The position numbers were made by a program, and so were the translations under genes. A stretch of DNA of 49,150 nt from contig JAUXMZ010000073.1 of the NCBI GenBank assembly GCA_030683105.1, positions 1 to 49,150 of the forward strand, written 5' to 3'. The notes below the pieces were generated by a model that was not told the DNA's origin, did not search any database, and was given only the letters and a program-made list of their open reading frames with translations. The stretch's first letter is position 1. Every line of letters starts with the position of its first letter. Below are positions 6,799 through 16,274 of the stretch, piece after piece. Origin of the DNA: Burkholderiales bacterium. GTDB lineage: Bacteria > Pseudomonadota > Gammaproteobacteria > Burkholderiales > SG8-41.

Positions 6799-9348
6799 TC
6801 AGGCTTTCTCGATCCTGACGCCGGTGAATCCGCCGTTGCGCGCGGTCGATCCGCTCAGGCGGTCGTAGTCATCGACCAGGATCTCGTTGTTGTTGCTGCC
6901 GCGCGGCGTGGCCTTGGCGTAGTCCTTCGCGGCCACGCGCCCGTAGGCCCAGTGGCCTTGGCCATAGCACTTGGCCACGGTACCCGGGCGCAAGCCCTCC
7001 CACAGCCTCAGCTTCACCGTCATCGAGCCGATCGGCGAAGTCACCTTCACCATGTCGCCGGTCTTGAGATTCAGCTTCCTGCCGTCGGCCGGGTTCATCT
7101 TCAGCACGTCGTCCCACGACACGTCGCCCGGGTCCACTTTCTTGAACTCGTGGTACCAGGCGAGGTTGGCCGAGCGCCCTTCGCGGTTCAGCCGCGACTT
7201 GTAGTCGATGAAGTCGAACGGATACTCGGCTGCGCTGCCGTGACGCTTCGGCGGTTCGTAGTGCGGCACGAAAGCGAGTTCGCCGCGCGCCATGTAGCCG
7301 GTCACCGTCATGATGTCGTCGACCGTGGTGTTGAACTTCTTCGCGTGCTCTTCGAGGCCCTTCTTCGCCGCCTCGCTGTAGAACTCGAACTTCTTGGTCG
7401 GCGTGTTGAACTTGCCGCCCCAGCCGCGCTTGAAGGAATAATTCGGTCCGCTCCACATGCCGCGCTTGCGGAACTCGGCCCAGCCCTTGATCTGCGGGTC
7501 GCCCTTCGGCGCCTCCTTGGCGTTCCAGATCGGCGCGCTGGAGATCTTGGCCGCGATCTCGGAGAACTCGCGGTCGTTGGTCGGCAGCTTGCCGGTCTCG
7601 GGATCCTTGAACTCCTTCGCCAGGTAGTCGTACAGGTTCGGGAAGCCCTTGTTGCGCAGTTTTTCGGCCAGCAGCCAGACGACCTCCGTTTCCTCCTGCT
7701 TCACGTCCCACAGCCGCCTGCCCACAGGCTGCTGGATCGTCGCGTAACCGTGCAGGTTGCCGGTGTTGGTGATGACCGACAGGCCCTCGGCGGCGTTGAA
7801 CGTCGACGGCAGCACGATGTCGGCGAACTGGGCCATCTCCGAGGGGTCGGTGGCCATGTAGACGAAGAACGGCACCTTGGCCAGCGCCCGGTCCCAGCGG
7901 TCGGCGCCGGTGCAGGAGAAGTTGAAGTTGCACCACGAGGCCATCAGCACCTTGCACGCGCCCGGGTCCTTCAGCATGCCGTTGGCGATGTTGTTGGTGA
8001 CGACGCCGCTGCCGGGCCGCGCGTTCATCATCGCCGGCATGTCCTTCTCGCCGCGGCCGTCGAGCTTCTTGAACTTGCCCGCGCCCTTGGCGACGTCGTC
8101 CAGGTAGGCGTCGCTCTTCGGGAAGGCACCGATCGGCACGCCGCCTGCCGTCTGCAGCACGCCGCCCTCGACGTCGATCGAGCCGAGCAGGCCGTTCAAC
8201 GCGTGCACCGCCATCGAGGCGTAAGTTCCGCGCGGGTTCATGCCCACACCCGGTCCCATCCACACGCAGACCTTCGGCGCCGCCTTGCCCATGGCGCGCG
8301 CCACGCGGATCGTCTGCGCCGCCGGGATCAGCGTTTCCTTCTCGGCCCAGGCCGGCGTCTTGTCCTTCAGTTCGATGTTCCACCACTTGACGAGGCCAAA
8401 GGTCTCCTTCTCGGCGAACGCGGCCTCGTCGACCGCCTTGCCGGCCACGAACAGGTTGCGGCCGTCCTTGAAGTCGCCGACGAACTCGCGGTTCCACAGG
8501 CCTTCGGTGAGGATCACGTGAGCGATCGCGCCGGCGAGCGCGCCGTCGGTGCCCGGCTTCAGCGGCAGCCATTCGTGCGCCTTGGCCGCCACATTGGTCA
8601 GCCGCGGATCGACCGCTATCACCGTGCCGCGCTTCAGGATGCCGGGGAGGTGATGGATCGTGTTCGGCACTTCGCGGTTCGAGGACACCGGGTCGCAGCC
8701 CCAGGCGACCAAACAGTTGGTCTTGCCCAGGTCGTAGTCGCGGTAGCCGTAGAAGCCCTGCGTCAGCCCCGGGCCCATCTTCTCGGCCTCGGCGCAGATC
8801 GCGCTGTGCGAGAAGTAGTTGGTCGAGCCATAGATGCGCGGCAGCGCACCGTACAGCAGCCCGGTCGCGGTCGACGAGTAGCGGCCGCGGATGTAGACGA
8901 ACTTGTGCGCTTCGCCGTTCTTGCGCAGCTCGAGCATCTTGTCGGCGACGGTGTCGAGCGCCTCATCCCAGGTGATCGGCACCCAGCGCGGGTCGACGCC
9001 GCGGCCCTTGGCCGGGTTGGTGCGCTTCATCGGCACCTTGATCCGATCCGGGCTGTACAACTGCTGCGGAATCATGTGCCCGCGCGGGCAGGTGCGCCCG
9101 TGGTTGGTCTTCGAGTTCTCGTTGCCGCGCACCCTGACCGCGCGGCCATTCTGCACGAAGATCTTGATCGCGCACCACTGGGTGCAGCCCTGGCAGCAGG
9201 TCGCAACCCACTCGCCCTTGGCAGGGCCCGCGGATTTGGCGTTGCGCACCACCATGGCGCTGGTTACCGGTTGCGTCGCGCAGCCGGAAGCCAGCAAGCC
9301 GCCTGTCGCGGCCGTTGCCTGAATGAATGCCCGTCTCGTCAGTTTCAT
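6799..9348 (-). CDS. Tat-exported molybdopterin oxidoreductase, ArrA/ArxA group (putative respiratory arsenate reductase)
   Basis: This 849-residue DMSO-reductase-family protein starts at ATG 9348 after AAGGAG. The leader has a twin-arginine motif (TRRAFIQA) and ends LLASGC, so it may also be lipidated at C23. The [4Fe-4S] motif is C52-x2-C55-x3-C59-x27-C87, the spacing reported for ArrA. RGRY (154-157) and HSAICAEAEK (H181, S182, C185 as molybdenum ligand, K190) agree with the oxyanion pocket of ArrA; I recall ArxA having a GRGWG-type motif at the RGRY position. The C-terminal MGD-binding domain is intact (GDMVKVTSPIGS). It heads the island with ArrB-like, TorD-like and ArsR proteins. Alternatives are tetrathionate, polysulfide or selenate reductases. 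The family is sure; the substrate is inferred. Confidence 0.85.
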   Translation of the reverse strand: MKLTRRAFIQATAATGGLLASGCATQPVTSAMVVRNAKSAGPAKGEWVATCCQGCTQWCAIKIFVQNGRAVRVRGNENSKTNHGRTCPRGHMIPQQLYSPDRIKVPMKRTNPAKGRGVDPRWVPITWDEALDTVADKMLELRKNGEAHKFVYIRGRYSSTATGLLYGALPRIYGSTNYFSHSAICAEAEKMGPGLTQGFYGYRDYDLGKTNCLVAWGCDPVSSNREVPNTIHHLPGILKRGTVIAVDPRLTNVAAKAHEWLPLKPGTDGALAGAIAHVILTEGLWNREFVGDFKDGRNLFVAGKAVDEAAFAEKETFGLVKWWNIELKDKTPAWAEKETLIPAAQTIRVARAMGKAAPKVCVWMGPGVGMNPRGTYASMAVHALNGLLGSIDVEGGVLQTAGGVPIGAFPKSDAYLDDVAKGAGKFKKLDGRGEKDMPAMMNARPGSGVVTNNIANGMLKDPGACKVLMASWCNFNFSCTGADRWDRALAKVPFFVYMATDPSEMAQFADIVLPSTFNAAEGLSVITNTGNLHGYATIQQPVGRRLWDVKQEETEVVWLLAEKLRNKGFPNLYDYLAKEFKDPETGKLPTNDREFSEIAAKISSAPIWNAKEAPKGDPQIKGWAEFRKRGMWSGPNYSFKRGWGGKFNTPTKKFEFYSEAAKKGLEEHAKKFNTTVDDIMTVTGYMARGELAFVPHYEPPKRHGSAAEYPFDFIDYKSRLNREGRSANLAWYHEFKKVDPGDVSWDDVLKMNPADGRKLNLKTGDMVKVTSPIGSMTVKLRLWEGLRPGTVAKCYGQGHWAYGRVAAKDYAKATPRGSNNNEILVDDYDRLSGSTARNGGFTGVRIEKA

Positions 9349-9689
9349 TTAAGACTCTCCTTTGCTGCTTTCAAGGTCCAAGAAATAATGTTTGAATCGA
9401 TATGCCTTCACGCTGGACGGCAACCCGGCTCTATTCGCCACAGCGTCACAAGAAGATTTTTGGCGTTGCATGGCTGGTCTGCTCGGCCGGCACCGCCACG
9501 GCCCGTTTGCAACGGTTACTGAAAACCTGGGGATAACAGCGAAAACATGGAGCAGCCCTTGCGGCTGCCCTGAAATTGGCCGGTAATAGCTGGAGCGCAT
9601 CGCTGCATCGCTATCGACTACCAGGCTTTTGCCTTTCGTATCCAAGTCACTGCCTCTTATTTGCTCAAAGATAAAGCAACATTCGAACC

Positions 9690-9880
9690 ATGCTTGGATA
9701 TACTCTATAATAACTATATTATTCAATATGTTACATATTATATTAGGATTTGCTTTTTAACATTTCCAAAGGTATCGAAGTACACTATTTTTATACATCA
9801 AATATGAGGATTTTTATAAATTCCTTTTTATATCAAATAATTATAAAATTTTTTGCCGATATTTTTTTTGTACACTTTCG
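9690..9880. other. AT-rich intergenic block
   Basis: This stretch is almost entirely A and T, with runs such as TACATATTATATTAGG, against a GC-rich genome. No credible gene lies between 9349 and 10155; the frames present have no recognisable protein. Many sequences here could pass as -10 boxes, so I assign no promoter. It may be a horizontally acquired or decayed spacer, or an upstream region bound by nucleoid proteins. Confidence 0.6.
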
Positions 9881-10155
9881 GAGGGTTTATTTGGGCTGCC
9901 AGAACACGTTCCGCATCGCTCGTCTGGACGCGGAAGATCAGCGGGAGTGATCAGCTTCTTGGTGTAGCCAATGACGATGCGCCAAGCGCGCCGCGTACGC
10001 ATAGGACAGCGTACTGCGCGTACGGCGCTCTGGGAAATTCCGGAAAAAATCTGAAGCTTAGGGCTAGTGTTCTGAATCTTTAATTCGCTGAACTGAAGAT
10101 GCCGAAGCCCCGGCGTGACAGTCGGGGCGATTTGACACAAACCCTGGAGAAAACG

Positions 10156-10428
10156 ATGGAACGAATTTCTTTGAAAACACATTGCGCGTTGATTTTTGTG
10201 ATCGCCGGAATACTGGCAACCGGCCAGGCATTTGCGGACAAACCGTCATGGGCCGGTAGCAGAAAAGACTGTCTCAGCGCGGCAGGGCGATGGGCGCTGC
10301 CGCTTGCTGAACTGTTCAGGTATTCCAATGCGCAGCACCAGGGACATGAGCGGGTAAGTTTCCGGCAACCACGGTCCCGCGATTGCGATTTCAGCCCGCT
10401 TACCGTGATAGTATTTCATGCAGTCTGA
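10156..10428 (+). pseudogene. truncated secreted-protein gene
   Basis: After a GGAGA site the frame opens MERISLKTHCALIFVIAGIL and runs to AFADKPSWAG, a clean Sec signal peptide plus the first mature residues. ADKPSWAG is a mature start I associate with small periplasmic proteins of betaproteobacteria. From about residue 35 the sequence (SRKDCLSAAGRW onward) no longer looks like a protein and the frame drifts to a stop at 10428. I read it as the 5' end of a gene joined to unrelated DNA. It could instead be a short unknown secreted peptide of 90 residues. Confidence 0.45.
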
Positions 10429-10443
10429 TACTTCCAGCAAAGC

Positions 10444-13400
10444 GTGACTGCACCCCCTCCATCTCAGTGGCAATTCTGGATTGATCGCGGCGGCACCTTC
10501 ACCGACATCGTCGGGCGGCGTCCCGACGGTTCCATCACCACGCATAAATTGCTCTCCGAAAATCCCGGCCATTACGACGACGCCGCGCTCGCCGGCATCC
10601 GCGATCTGCTGGGCGTCGCGCGCGATGCGCCGCTGCCCGCCAAGCGCATTGCCGCCGTCAAAATGGGCACCACCATCGCCACCAATGCGCTGCTCGAACG
10701 CAAGGGCGAGCCGACGGCGCTGTTCATCACGCGCGGCTTTCGCGACGCGCTGCGCATAGCCTACCAGGACCGGCCACAGATCTTTGCGCGCCACATCGTG
10801 CTGCCCGAACTGCTGTACAGCGTGGTTTACGAAGTGGACGAACGCATTTCGGCGCACGGTGAAGTGCTGCAGCCTTTCGACGAGGCACAGGCCAAACGTG
10901 ACCTGAGGGTCGCACATGACCGGGGCTTTCGTTCGCTGGCCATCGTGCTGATGCACGGCTATCGCTATCCGGAGCACGAACTGAAGCTGGCTGCGCTGGC
11001 CCGTGACACCGGTTTCTCGCGTATTTCGGTGTCGCATGAAACCAGCCCGCTGATGAAACTGGTCGGCCGCGGCGACACCACCGTGGTCGACGCCTATCTG
11101 TCGCCGATCCTGCGCCGCTACGTCGAACGCATCGCATCCGAAACAGGCAATACGCGTCTGATGTTCATGCAATCGAACGGCGGCCTGACCGATGCCCGGC
11201 TGTTCCACGGCAAGGACAGCATACTGTCCGGACCCGCGGGCGGCATCGTCGGCGCGGCGCGCACCTCGGCTGCCGCGGGCTTTGACCGCATCATCGGCTT
11301 CGACATGGGCGGCACCTCGACCGATGTCTCGCATTACGCGGGGGAATTCGAGCGCGTATTCGAGACGCGTGTTGCCGGTGTCAGGATGCGCGCACCGATG
11401 ATGAGCATCCATACCGTTGCCGCCGGCGGCGGCTCGATCCTGCATTTCGACGGTGCACGCTACCGCGTCGGCCCCGATTCCGCCGGCGCCCTCCCCGGCC
11501 CGGCGTGCTATCGCCATGGCGGACCGCTGACCGTCACCGACTGTAATGTGCTGCTGGGGAAAATCCAGCCCCATTTTTTTCCCGCCGTATTCGGGCCCGA
11601 CGGCGACCAACCGCTCGACGCTGTCATCGTGCAGGAGAAATTTTCCGCCCTTGCGGCCGCCATCCGCGAGGCGACCGGAGACACGCGCACACCGCAACAG
11701 GTCGCCGAAGGTTTCGTGCGCATCGCGGTCGAAAACATGGCCAATGCGATCAAGAAGATCTCGGTGCAACGCGGCCATGACATCACCGGCTACACGCTCG
11801 CCTGCTTTGGCGGCGCCGCCGGCCAGCACGCGTGCCTGGTCGCCGATGCGCTGGCGATGCCGCGTATTTACATCCACCCTTACGCCGGCGTGCTCTCCGC
11901 CTATGGCATGGGACTGGCCGAGATCACCGCCATGCGCGAGGCCGCAGTCGAGGCCCGGCTCGATACGGCGCTGCTGCCGCGGCTGGAACAACTACTCTCA
12001 TCACTGGCTGCCTCCGCCCGCGCCGAAGTCATGAGCCAGGGCGCGGCCGAAAGCGACACCGTTGATTACCCGCGCGCGCACCTCAAGTACGAAGGCACCG
12101 ACACCGCAATCGTCGTCGGCTTCGGTCCGCTGCGGGACATGGCAAATGCCTTCGAAGCCGGTTACCGGCAGCGCTACAGCTTTCTGATGCAGGAGCGCGC
12201 CCTGGTAGTCGAGGCGGTGTCGGTGGAAGTTGCGAGCACAAATCAGGAACAGGATAATATTACTTTAAAAACAAATGATTACACACCGAATGCGACAGCT
12301 GCAGAAGCGCGTGTTCCGGTGTTCAGCGACGGCCGCACCCATGACACGCCGGTATACCGCCGAGTAGCGTTGCGCCCGCATGACATCATCCCGGGGCCCG
12401 CGATCATTGCCGAGGCCAATGCCACCACCATCATCGAACCGCAGTGGCAGGCCGAGGTCACTGCGATGAACCACCTGCTGCTCACGCGCAACGCACCGCG
12501 ACCGGCCCGGGTCGCCGTGGGTACGCGACCTCCGCACCATTACCGGCAAGATTTACACGATAGCGTGTCGGCCGCCGGCGCGCCTTCCCGCACCACGCGT
12601 GCTGCGTCCTCCGATCTCTCATCGAAAACAACAACGTCGGAGGAGTCGGCCGCTTTGCTGCGCTACCCGCTCCACCGCGACGCGGAGTCCGAGTCCGCGC
12701 AGCAGCCCTCCTCCGGCCCGCCCTCCGACCCGGTGATGCTGGAGATCTTCAACAACCTCTACATGGCGATCGCCGAACAGATGGGCGTGACGCTCGCCAA
12801 TACCGCCTATTCCGTCAACATCAAGGAGCGCCTCGATTTCTCGTGTGCGCTGTTCGATGCGCACGGCAGCCTGATCGCCAATGCACCGCACATGCCGGTG
12901 CATCTGGGCTCGATGGGTGAGAGCGTGCAGGCCGTGATCCGCCGCAATGCCGGCACCTTTCGCGCGGGCGATGTCTACATGCTGAACGATCCCTATCATG
13001 GCGGCACGCATCTGCCCGACATCACGGTGATCACGCCGGTGTTCGACGACCGGGGGAAAAATATCCTGTTCTATGTCGGCTCGCGCGGCCATCATGCCGA
13101 CATCGGCGGCATCACGCCGGGCTCGATGCCGCCCGACAGCCGGCACATCGACGAGGAAGGCGTGCTGATCGACAACTTCCTGCTGGTCGAGGGCGGGCGC
13201 CTGCGCGAAGAGGCCACGCGTGCCCTGTTCTCCCAGGCGCGCCATCCCGCGCGCAACATCGAGCAGAACCTCGCCGATCTGCGGGCGATGATCGCCGCCA
13301 ACCAGAAAGGCGTGACGGAACTGCAGCGCATGGTCGGGCATTTCGGGCTGGATGTGGTGCACGCCTATATGCAGCACGTTCAGGACAACGCCGAGGCATC

Positions 13401-14253
13401 GGTGCGCCGCGTGATCGGCGTGCTGAAAGACGGTGCGTTCAGCTACGAGATGGACAATGGTGCGACGATCAGGGTGGCGATACGCATCAATAAAACCGCG
13501 CGCAGCGCCGAAATCGATTTCAGCGGCACCTCGCCGCAACTCGCCAGCAATTTCAACGCGCCCTCTGCCATCACCATGGCCGCGGTGCTCTACGTGTTCC
13601 GCACGCTGGTCGACGACGACATCCCGCTCAATGCCGGCTGCCTCAAACCGCTCCGGGTCATTATTCCAGAAGGCTCTATGCTCAACCCGCGCCATCCGGC
13701 GGCGGTGGTCGCCGGCAACGTCGAAACCTCGCAGTGCGTGACCGATGCGCTGTACGGCGCGCTGGGTCTGATGGGCGCTTCGCAGGGCACGATGAACAAC
13801 TTCACCTTCGGCAACGAACGCCATCAGTATTACGAGACCATTTCCGGGGGCTCCGGCGCCGGCAACGGATTCGATGGCGCGGATTGCGTGCAGACCCACA
13901 TGACCAACTCGCGGCTCACCGATCCCGAAGTTCTGGAATGGCGTTATCCGGTGCTGCTGGAGGAATTTGCAATACGGCCCGGCAGCGGCGGCACGGGCAA
14001 ATGGCGCGGCGGCAACGGTGCAGTGCGGCGCGTGCGCTTTCTGGAGACTATGACCGCGGCGATCCTGTCCGGACATCGCCGCATTGCGCCTTACGGCATG
14101 GCAGGAGGGGCGCCAGGCGCGGTCGGCCGCAACCATGTGCAGCGCGTAAGCGGGGAAATCTTCGAACTCAAGGCCTGTGACAGCATCACCATGGCGCCGG
14201 GCGATGTATTCGTGATCGAGACGCCGGGCGGCGGCGGCTTTGGCGAGACTTGA
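10444..14253 (+). CDS. fused hydantoinase/oxoprolinase (HyuA-HyuB, 5-oxoprolinase-like)
   Basis: This 1269-residue protein starts at GTG 10444. Residues 1-690 are Hyu[21 protein letters not shown] (phosphate-binding), [26 protein letters not shown] and [12 protein letters not shown]. Residues 763-1269 are Hyu[53 protein letters not shown] and a C-terminal [10 protein letters not shown] single chain in A-B order is the 5-oxoprolinase arrangement: ATP-driven opening of 5-oxoproline to glutamate. Hydantoinase or acetone-carboxylase-like activity is possible. A 70-residue low-complexity linker (about 692-762) joins the halves and an AT-rich insert lies at about 598-618. It stands alone, with the M32 peptidase downstream. 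Confidence 0.9.
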   Translation: MTAPPPSQWQFWIDRGGTFTDIVGRRPDGSITTHKLLSENPGHYDDAALAGIRDLLGVARDAPLPAKRIAAVKMGTTIATNALLERKGEPTALFITRGFRDALRIAYQDRPQIFARHIVLPELLYSVVYEVDERISAHGEVLQPFDEAQAKRDLRVAHDRGFRSLAIVLMHGYRYPEHELKLAALARDTGFSRISVSHETSPLMKLVGRGDTTVVDAYLSPILRRYVERIASETGNTRLMFMQSNGGLTDARLFHGKDSILSGPAGGIVGAARTSAAAGFDRIIGFDMGGTSTDVSHYAGEFERVFETRVAGVRMRAPMMSIHTVAAGGGSILHFDGARYRVGPDSAGALPGPACYRHGGPLTVTDCNVLLGKIQPHFFPAVFGPDGDQPLDAVIVQEKFSALAAAIREATGDTRTPQQVAEGFVRIAVENMANAIKKISVQRGHDITGYTLACFGGAAGQHACLVADALAMPRIYIHPYAGVLSAYGMGLAEITAMREAAVEARLDTALLPRLEQLLSSLAASARAEVMSQGAAESDTVDYPRAHLKYEGTDTAIVVGFGPLRDMANAFEAGYRQRYSFLMQERALVVEAVSVEVASTNQEQDNITLKTNDYTPNATAAEARVPVFSDGRTHDTPVYRRVALRPHDIIPGPAIIAEANATTIIEPQWQAEVTAMNHLLLTRNAPRPARVAVGTRPPHHYRQDLHDSVSAAGAPSRTTRAASSDLSSKTTTSEESAALLRYPLHRDAESESAQQPSSGPPSDPVMLEIFNNLYMAIAEQMGVTLANTAYSVNIKERLDFSCALFDAHGSLIANAPHMPVHLGSMGESVQAVIRRNAGTFRAGDVYMLNDPYHGGTHLPDITVITPVFDDRGKNILFYVGSRGHHADIGGITPGSMPPDSRHIDEEGVLIDNFLLVEGGRLREEATRALFSQARHPARNIEQNLADLRAMIAANQKGVTELQRMVGHFGLDVVHAYMQHVQDNAEASVRRVIGVLKDGAFSYEMDNGATIRVAIRINKTARSAEIDFSGTSPQLASNFNAPSAITMAAVLYVFRTLVDDDIPLNAGCLKPLRVIIPEGSMLNPRHPAAVVAGNVETSQCVTDALYGALGLMGASQGTMNNFTFGNERHQYYETISGGSGAGNGFDGADCVQTHMTNSRLTDPEVLEWRYPVLLEEFAIRPGSGGTGKWRGGNGAVRRVRFLETMTAAILSGHRRIAPYGMAGGAPGAVGRNHVQRVSGEIFELKACDSITMAPGDVFVIETPGGGGFGET

Positions 14254-14286
14254 GTGATGTGTCGAGTAATGCTCGACGCATCACTG

Positions 14287-14356
14287 TTCAAGGTTCAAGG
14301 TTCGTGGTTCGTGGTTCGTGGTTCGTGGTTCGTGGTTCGTGGTGCGTGGTTCGTGG
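14287..14356. repeat. heptad tandem repeat (TTCGTGG)n
   Basis: There are ten consecutive 7-base units: two TTCAAGG, six TTCGTGG, one TGCGTGG and a final TTCGTGG. The array starts 34 bases after the oxoprolinase stop. TTCAAGG reappears in reverse-complement style (TTGAACC) in the array at 23182-23286. Confidence 0.95.
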
Positions 14357-14415
14357 ACCACCAATTACCCATCACCAATCATGCCGCGAAGCAAATACCC
14401 GGAGGGTGCCAATTA

Positions 14416-14688
14416 CTAGGGCCTGTTAACAATTACCGCGTGAGATGCGTTGTGGCCAAAATTGTCGATAACAAGGCGCTTGTCGCAGCCCATATCGCGA
14501 ATATGGGCAAGACGAGCAACGATGGTAGCGGCGATTTTGGCCGCAACCCGAAGGGACGGGACGATTTGGGCCCATGGCGTTGTCGCACCTTCGCTTATTT
14601 GCCACGGGGCAAACCGCGCTCGGCGCTCCTAGCCCTGAGCCCAAATCGCCTCCGTCGCACTCATGTGGTAATGGTTAACAGGCCCTAG
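14416..14688. mobile_element. MITE-like element, complete copy (273 bp)
   Basis: Terminal inverted repeats GGGCCTGTTAACAATTACC (left) and GGTAATGGTTAACAGGCCC (right) are bounded by TA on each side, consistent with a TA target duplication as made by IS630/mariner-type transposases. The inside is highly structured: GCCCATAT-CGCGA-ATATGGGC is a perfect stem at 14488-14508, and inverted copies of GGCCAAAAT and of CGATTTGGGC are also present. It codes for no transposase. A 62-bp end of the same element is at 39975-40036. Confidence 0.75.
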
Positions 14689-14723
14689 TCCCCTAAGCTT
14701 CTCCGATCCACCGGAAAATAGAG

Positions 14724-16229
14724 ATGCCTGCCGTACCCGCGCCCAACTACGCCGAACTCTGCCGCGTATATACGCGTCTTTACCGTTTCAACCATATCGC
14801 CGCCATCGTCGGCTGGGACCGCAACGCGATGATGCCGGCCAAGGGCAATGTGGCGCGCGCTGCGGCCGAGGCGGAACTGCATGCGCTGATTCATCGCACG
14901 CGCACTGATAACCGTCTGACCGGATTATTGCGCGCGGCGGAGCAGGAACCGCTATCCGACATCGAACGCGCCAACCTGCGTGAGATATGGCGCGACTGGC
15001 GCGACGCCAACGCTCTGCCCGAGGCACTGGTCGAGGCGAAGACGCTGGCCGGCGCGAAGTGCGAGCATGCCTGGCGCAGCCAGCGCCCGGCCAACGACTG
15101 GCGCGGCTTCCTGGAGAATTTTCGCGAGGTGGTGCGGCTGGCGCGCGAAGAAGCGCAACTGCTTGCGGATGACACCGGACTCACGCGTTACGACGTGCTC
15201 ATGGACCGTTTCGAGCCAGGTGTGCGTGCCGCCGACATCGACCGCATATTCGGAGAAGTCAAACAATGGCTGCCGGACCTGATCACGCGCACCCAGGCGA
15301 AGCAGCGCGACGAGACGGTGATCGCTCCGGTCGCCCCGTTTCCGGTGGCGACCCAGCGCGCGATGAGCCTGGCGGTCATGAAGCTGCTGGGGTTCGATTT
15401 CGACGCCGGGCGGCTGGATGAGAGCACTCATCCGTTCAGCGGCGGCGTGCCTGAGGATGTGCGCCTGACCACGCGCTACAGTGAGGACGATTTCGCGCAA
15501 AGCCTGATGGGTGCCATACACGAGACCGGCCACGCGCGCTTCGAGCAGAACCTGCCGCGCGAATGGCTGGGGCAGCCGATTGGCCTGGCGCGCTCCTACG
15601 GCATACACGAAAGCCAGAGCCTGTCGTTCGAAATGCAACTCGCGCGCAGCCATGGCTTCGCGGGACTCCTCGCGCCCCTGTTGTCGCAGCATTACGGCGA
15701 CCAGCCGGCGTTCGCCGCCGGGAATCTCTACCGGGTGTTCACGCGCGTGAAACCGGGTTTGATCCGCGTCAACGCCGATGAGGCAACCTATCCGGCCCAC
15801 GTCATCCTGCGCTATGAGATCGAGCGCGCGCTGATCGAAGGCGAGATCGAGGCCGAAGACATTCCCGCCTTATGGGATGAAAAAATGCAATCCCTGCTGG
15901 GCTTGGACACGCGCGGCAATTTCAAGGACGGCTGCATGCAGGACGTGCACTGGACCGAAGGCGCGTTCGGTTATTTCCCCAGCTACACGCTGGGCGCGAT
16001 GTACGCGGCGCAGTGGTTTGCCGCCATGCGGCGTGCCGTGCCGGATCTCGATGCGCGCATCGCGGCAGGCGATCTGGCGCCGGTGTTCGAATGGCTGGGC
16101 GCGAACGTCTGGTCCCAGGCGAGCCGCTGGGACACGCCGGAACTGGTGCGCCGCGCCAGCGGCGAAGCGTTGAATCCAGCGCATTTTCGCGCGCATCTGG
16201 AGACGCGCTATCTTGGCTCGTCGCGCTGA
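14724..16229 (+). CDS. M32 family metallocarboxypeptidase (Taq carboxypeptidase 1-like)
   Basis: This 501-residue cytoplasmic protein, normal length for M32, has the zinc motif HETGH at H266-H270 (AIHETGHARFEQNLP) and the following IHESQSLSFE with the third ligand E296. YNxxxxx-like N-terminal helices (AELCRVYTRLYRFNHIAAIV) and HVILRYEIERALIEG near the C-terminus are family landmarks. It removes C-terminal residues from peptides. The ATG at 14724 has only a weak purine-rich site upstream. It is preceded by the MITE and followed 45 bases later by an MFS gene, so the two may be cotranscribed. Confidence 0.93.
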   Translation: MPAVPAPNYAELCRVYTRLYRFNHIAAIVGWDRNAMMPAKGNVARAAAEAELHALIHRTRTDNRLTGLLRAAEQEPLSDIERANLREIWRDWRDANALPEALVEAKTLAGAKCEHAWRSQRPANDWRGFLENFREVVRLAREEAQLLADDTGLTRYDVLMDRFEPGVRAADIDRIFGEVKQWLPDLITRTQAKQRDETVIAPVAPFPVATQRAMSLAVMKLLGFDFDAGRLDESTHPFSGGVPEDVRLTTRYSEDDFAQSLMGAIHETGHARFEQNLPREWLGQPIGLARSYGIHESQSLSFEMQLARSHGFAGLLAPLLSQHYGDQPAFAAGNLYRVFTRVKPGLIRVNADEATYPAHVILRYEIERALIEGEIEAEDIPALWDEKMQSLLGLDTRGNFKDGCMQDVHWTEGAFGYFPSYTLGAMYAAQWFAAMRRAVPDLDARIAAGDLAPVFEWLGANVWSQASRWDTPELVRRASGEALNPAHFRAHLETRYLGSSR

Positions 16230-16274
16230 GTTCACGGTTCCAGTAATGATTATTTCTCTCCGGATTGCAAGCCT

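Noticed and set aside
6952-9522. 856-codon open frame on the plus strand opposite the molybdoenzyme
   Set aside because: It is an antisense shadow of a GC-rich gene: His/Arg/Val-rich with no recognisable domain, while the minus strand has complete motifs and start signals.
9349-9560. Sigma-54 or FNR site upstream of the molybdoenzyme
   Set aside because: No GG-N10-GC pair with the right context and no TTGAT-N4-ATCAA match was found on either strand.
9349-9726. 125-codon minus-strand frame upstream of the molybdoenzyme
   Set aside because: No ribosome-binding site, mixed composition, no recognisable protein; it runs into the AT-rich block.
10246-11991. 581-codon frame on the minus strand over the oxoprolinase
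   Set aside because: Shadow frame with no family features; the plus-strand frame carries the HyuA motifs.
14254-14688. 144-codon frame ending in LSPNRLRRTHVVMVNRP
   Set aside because: It runs through the heptad array and the MITE; the matching tail at 39973-40164 comes from the repeated DNA, not from protein conservation.
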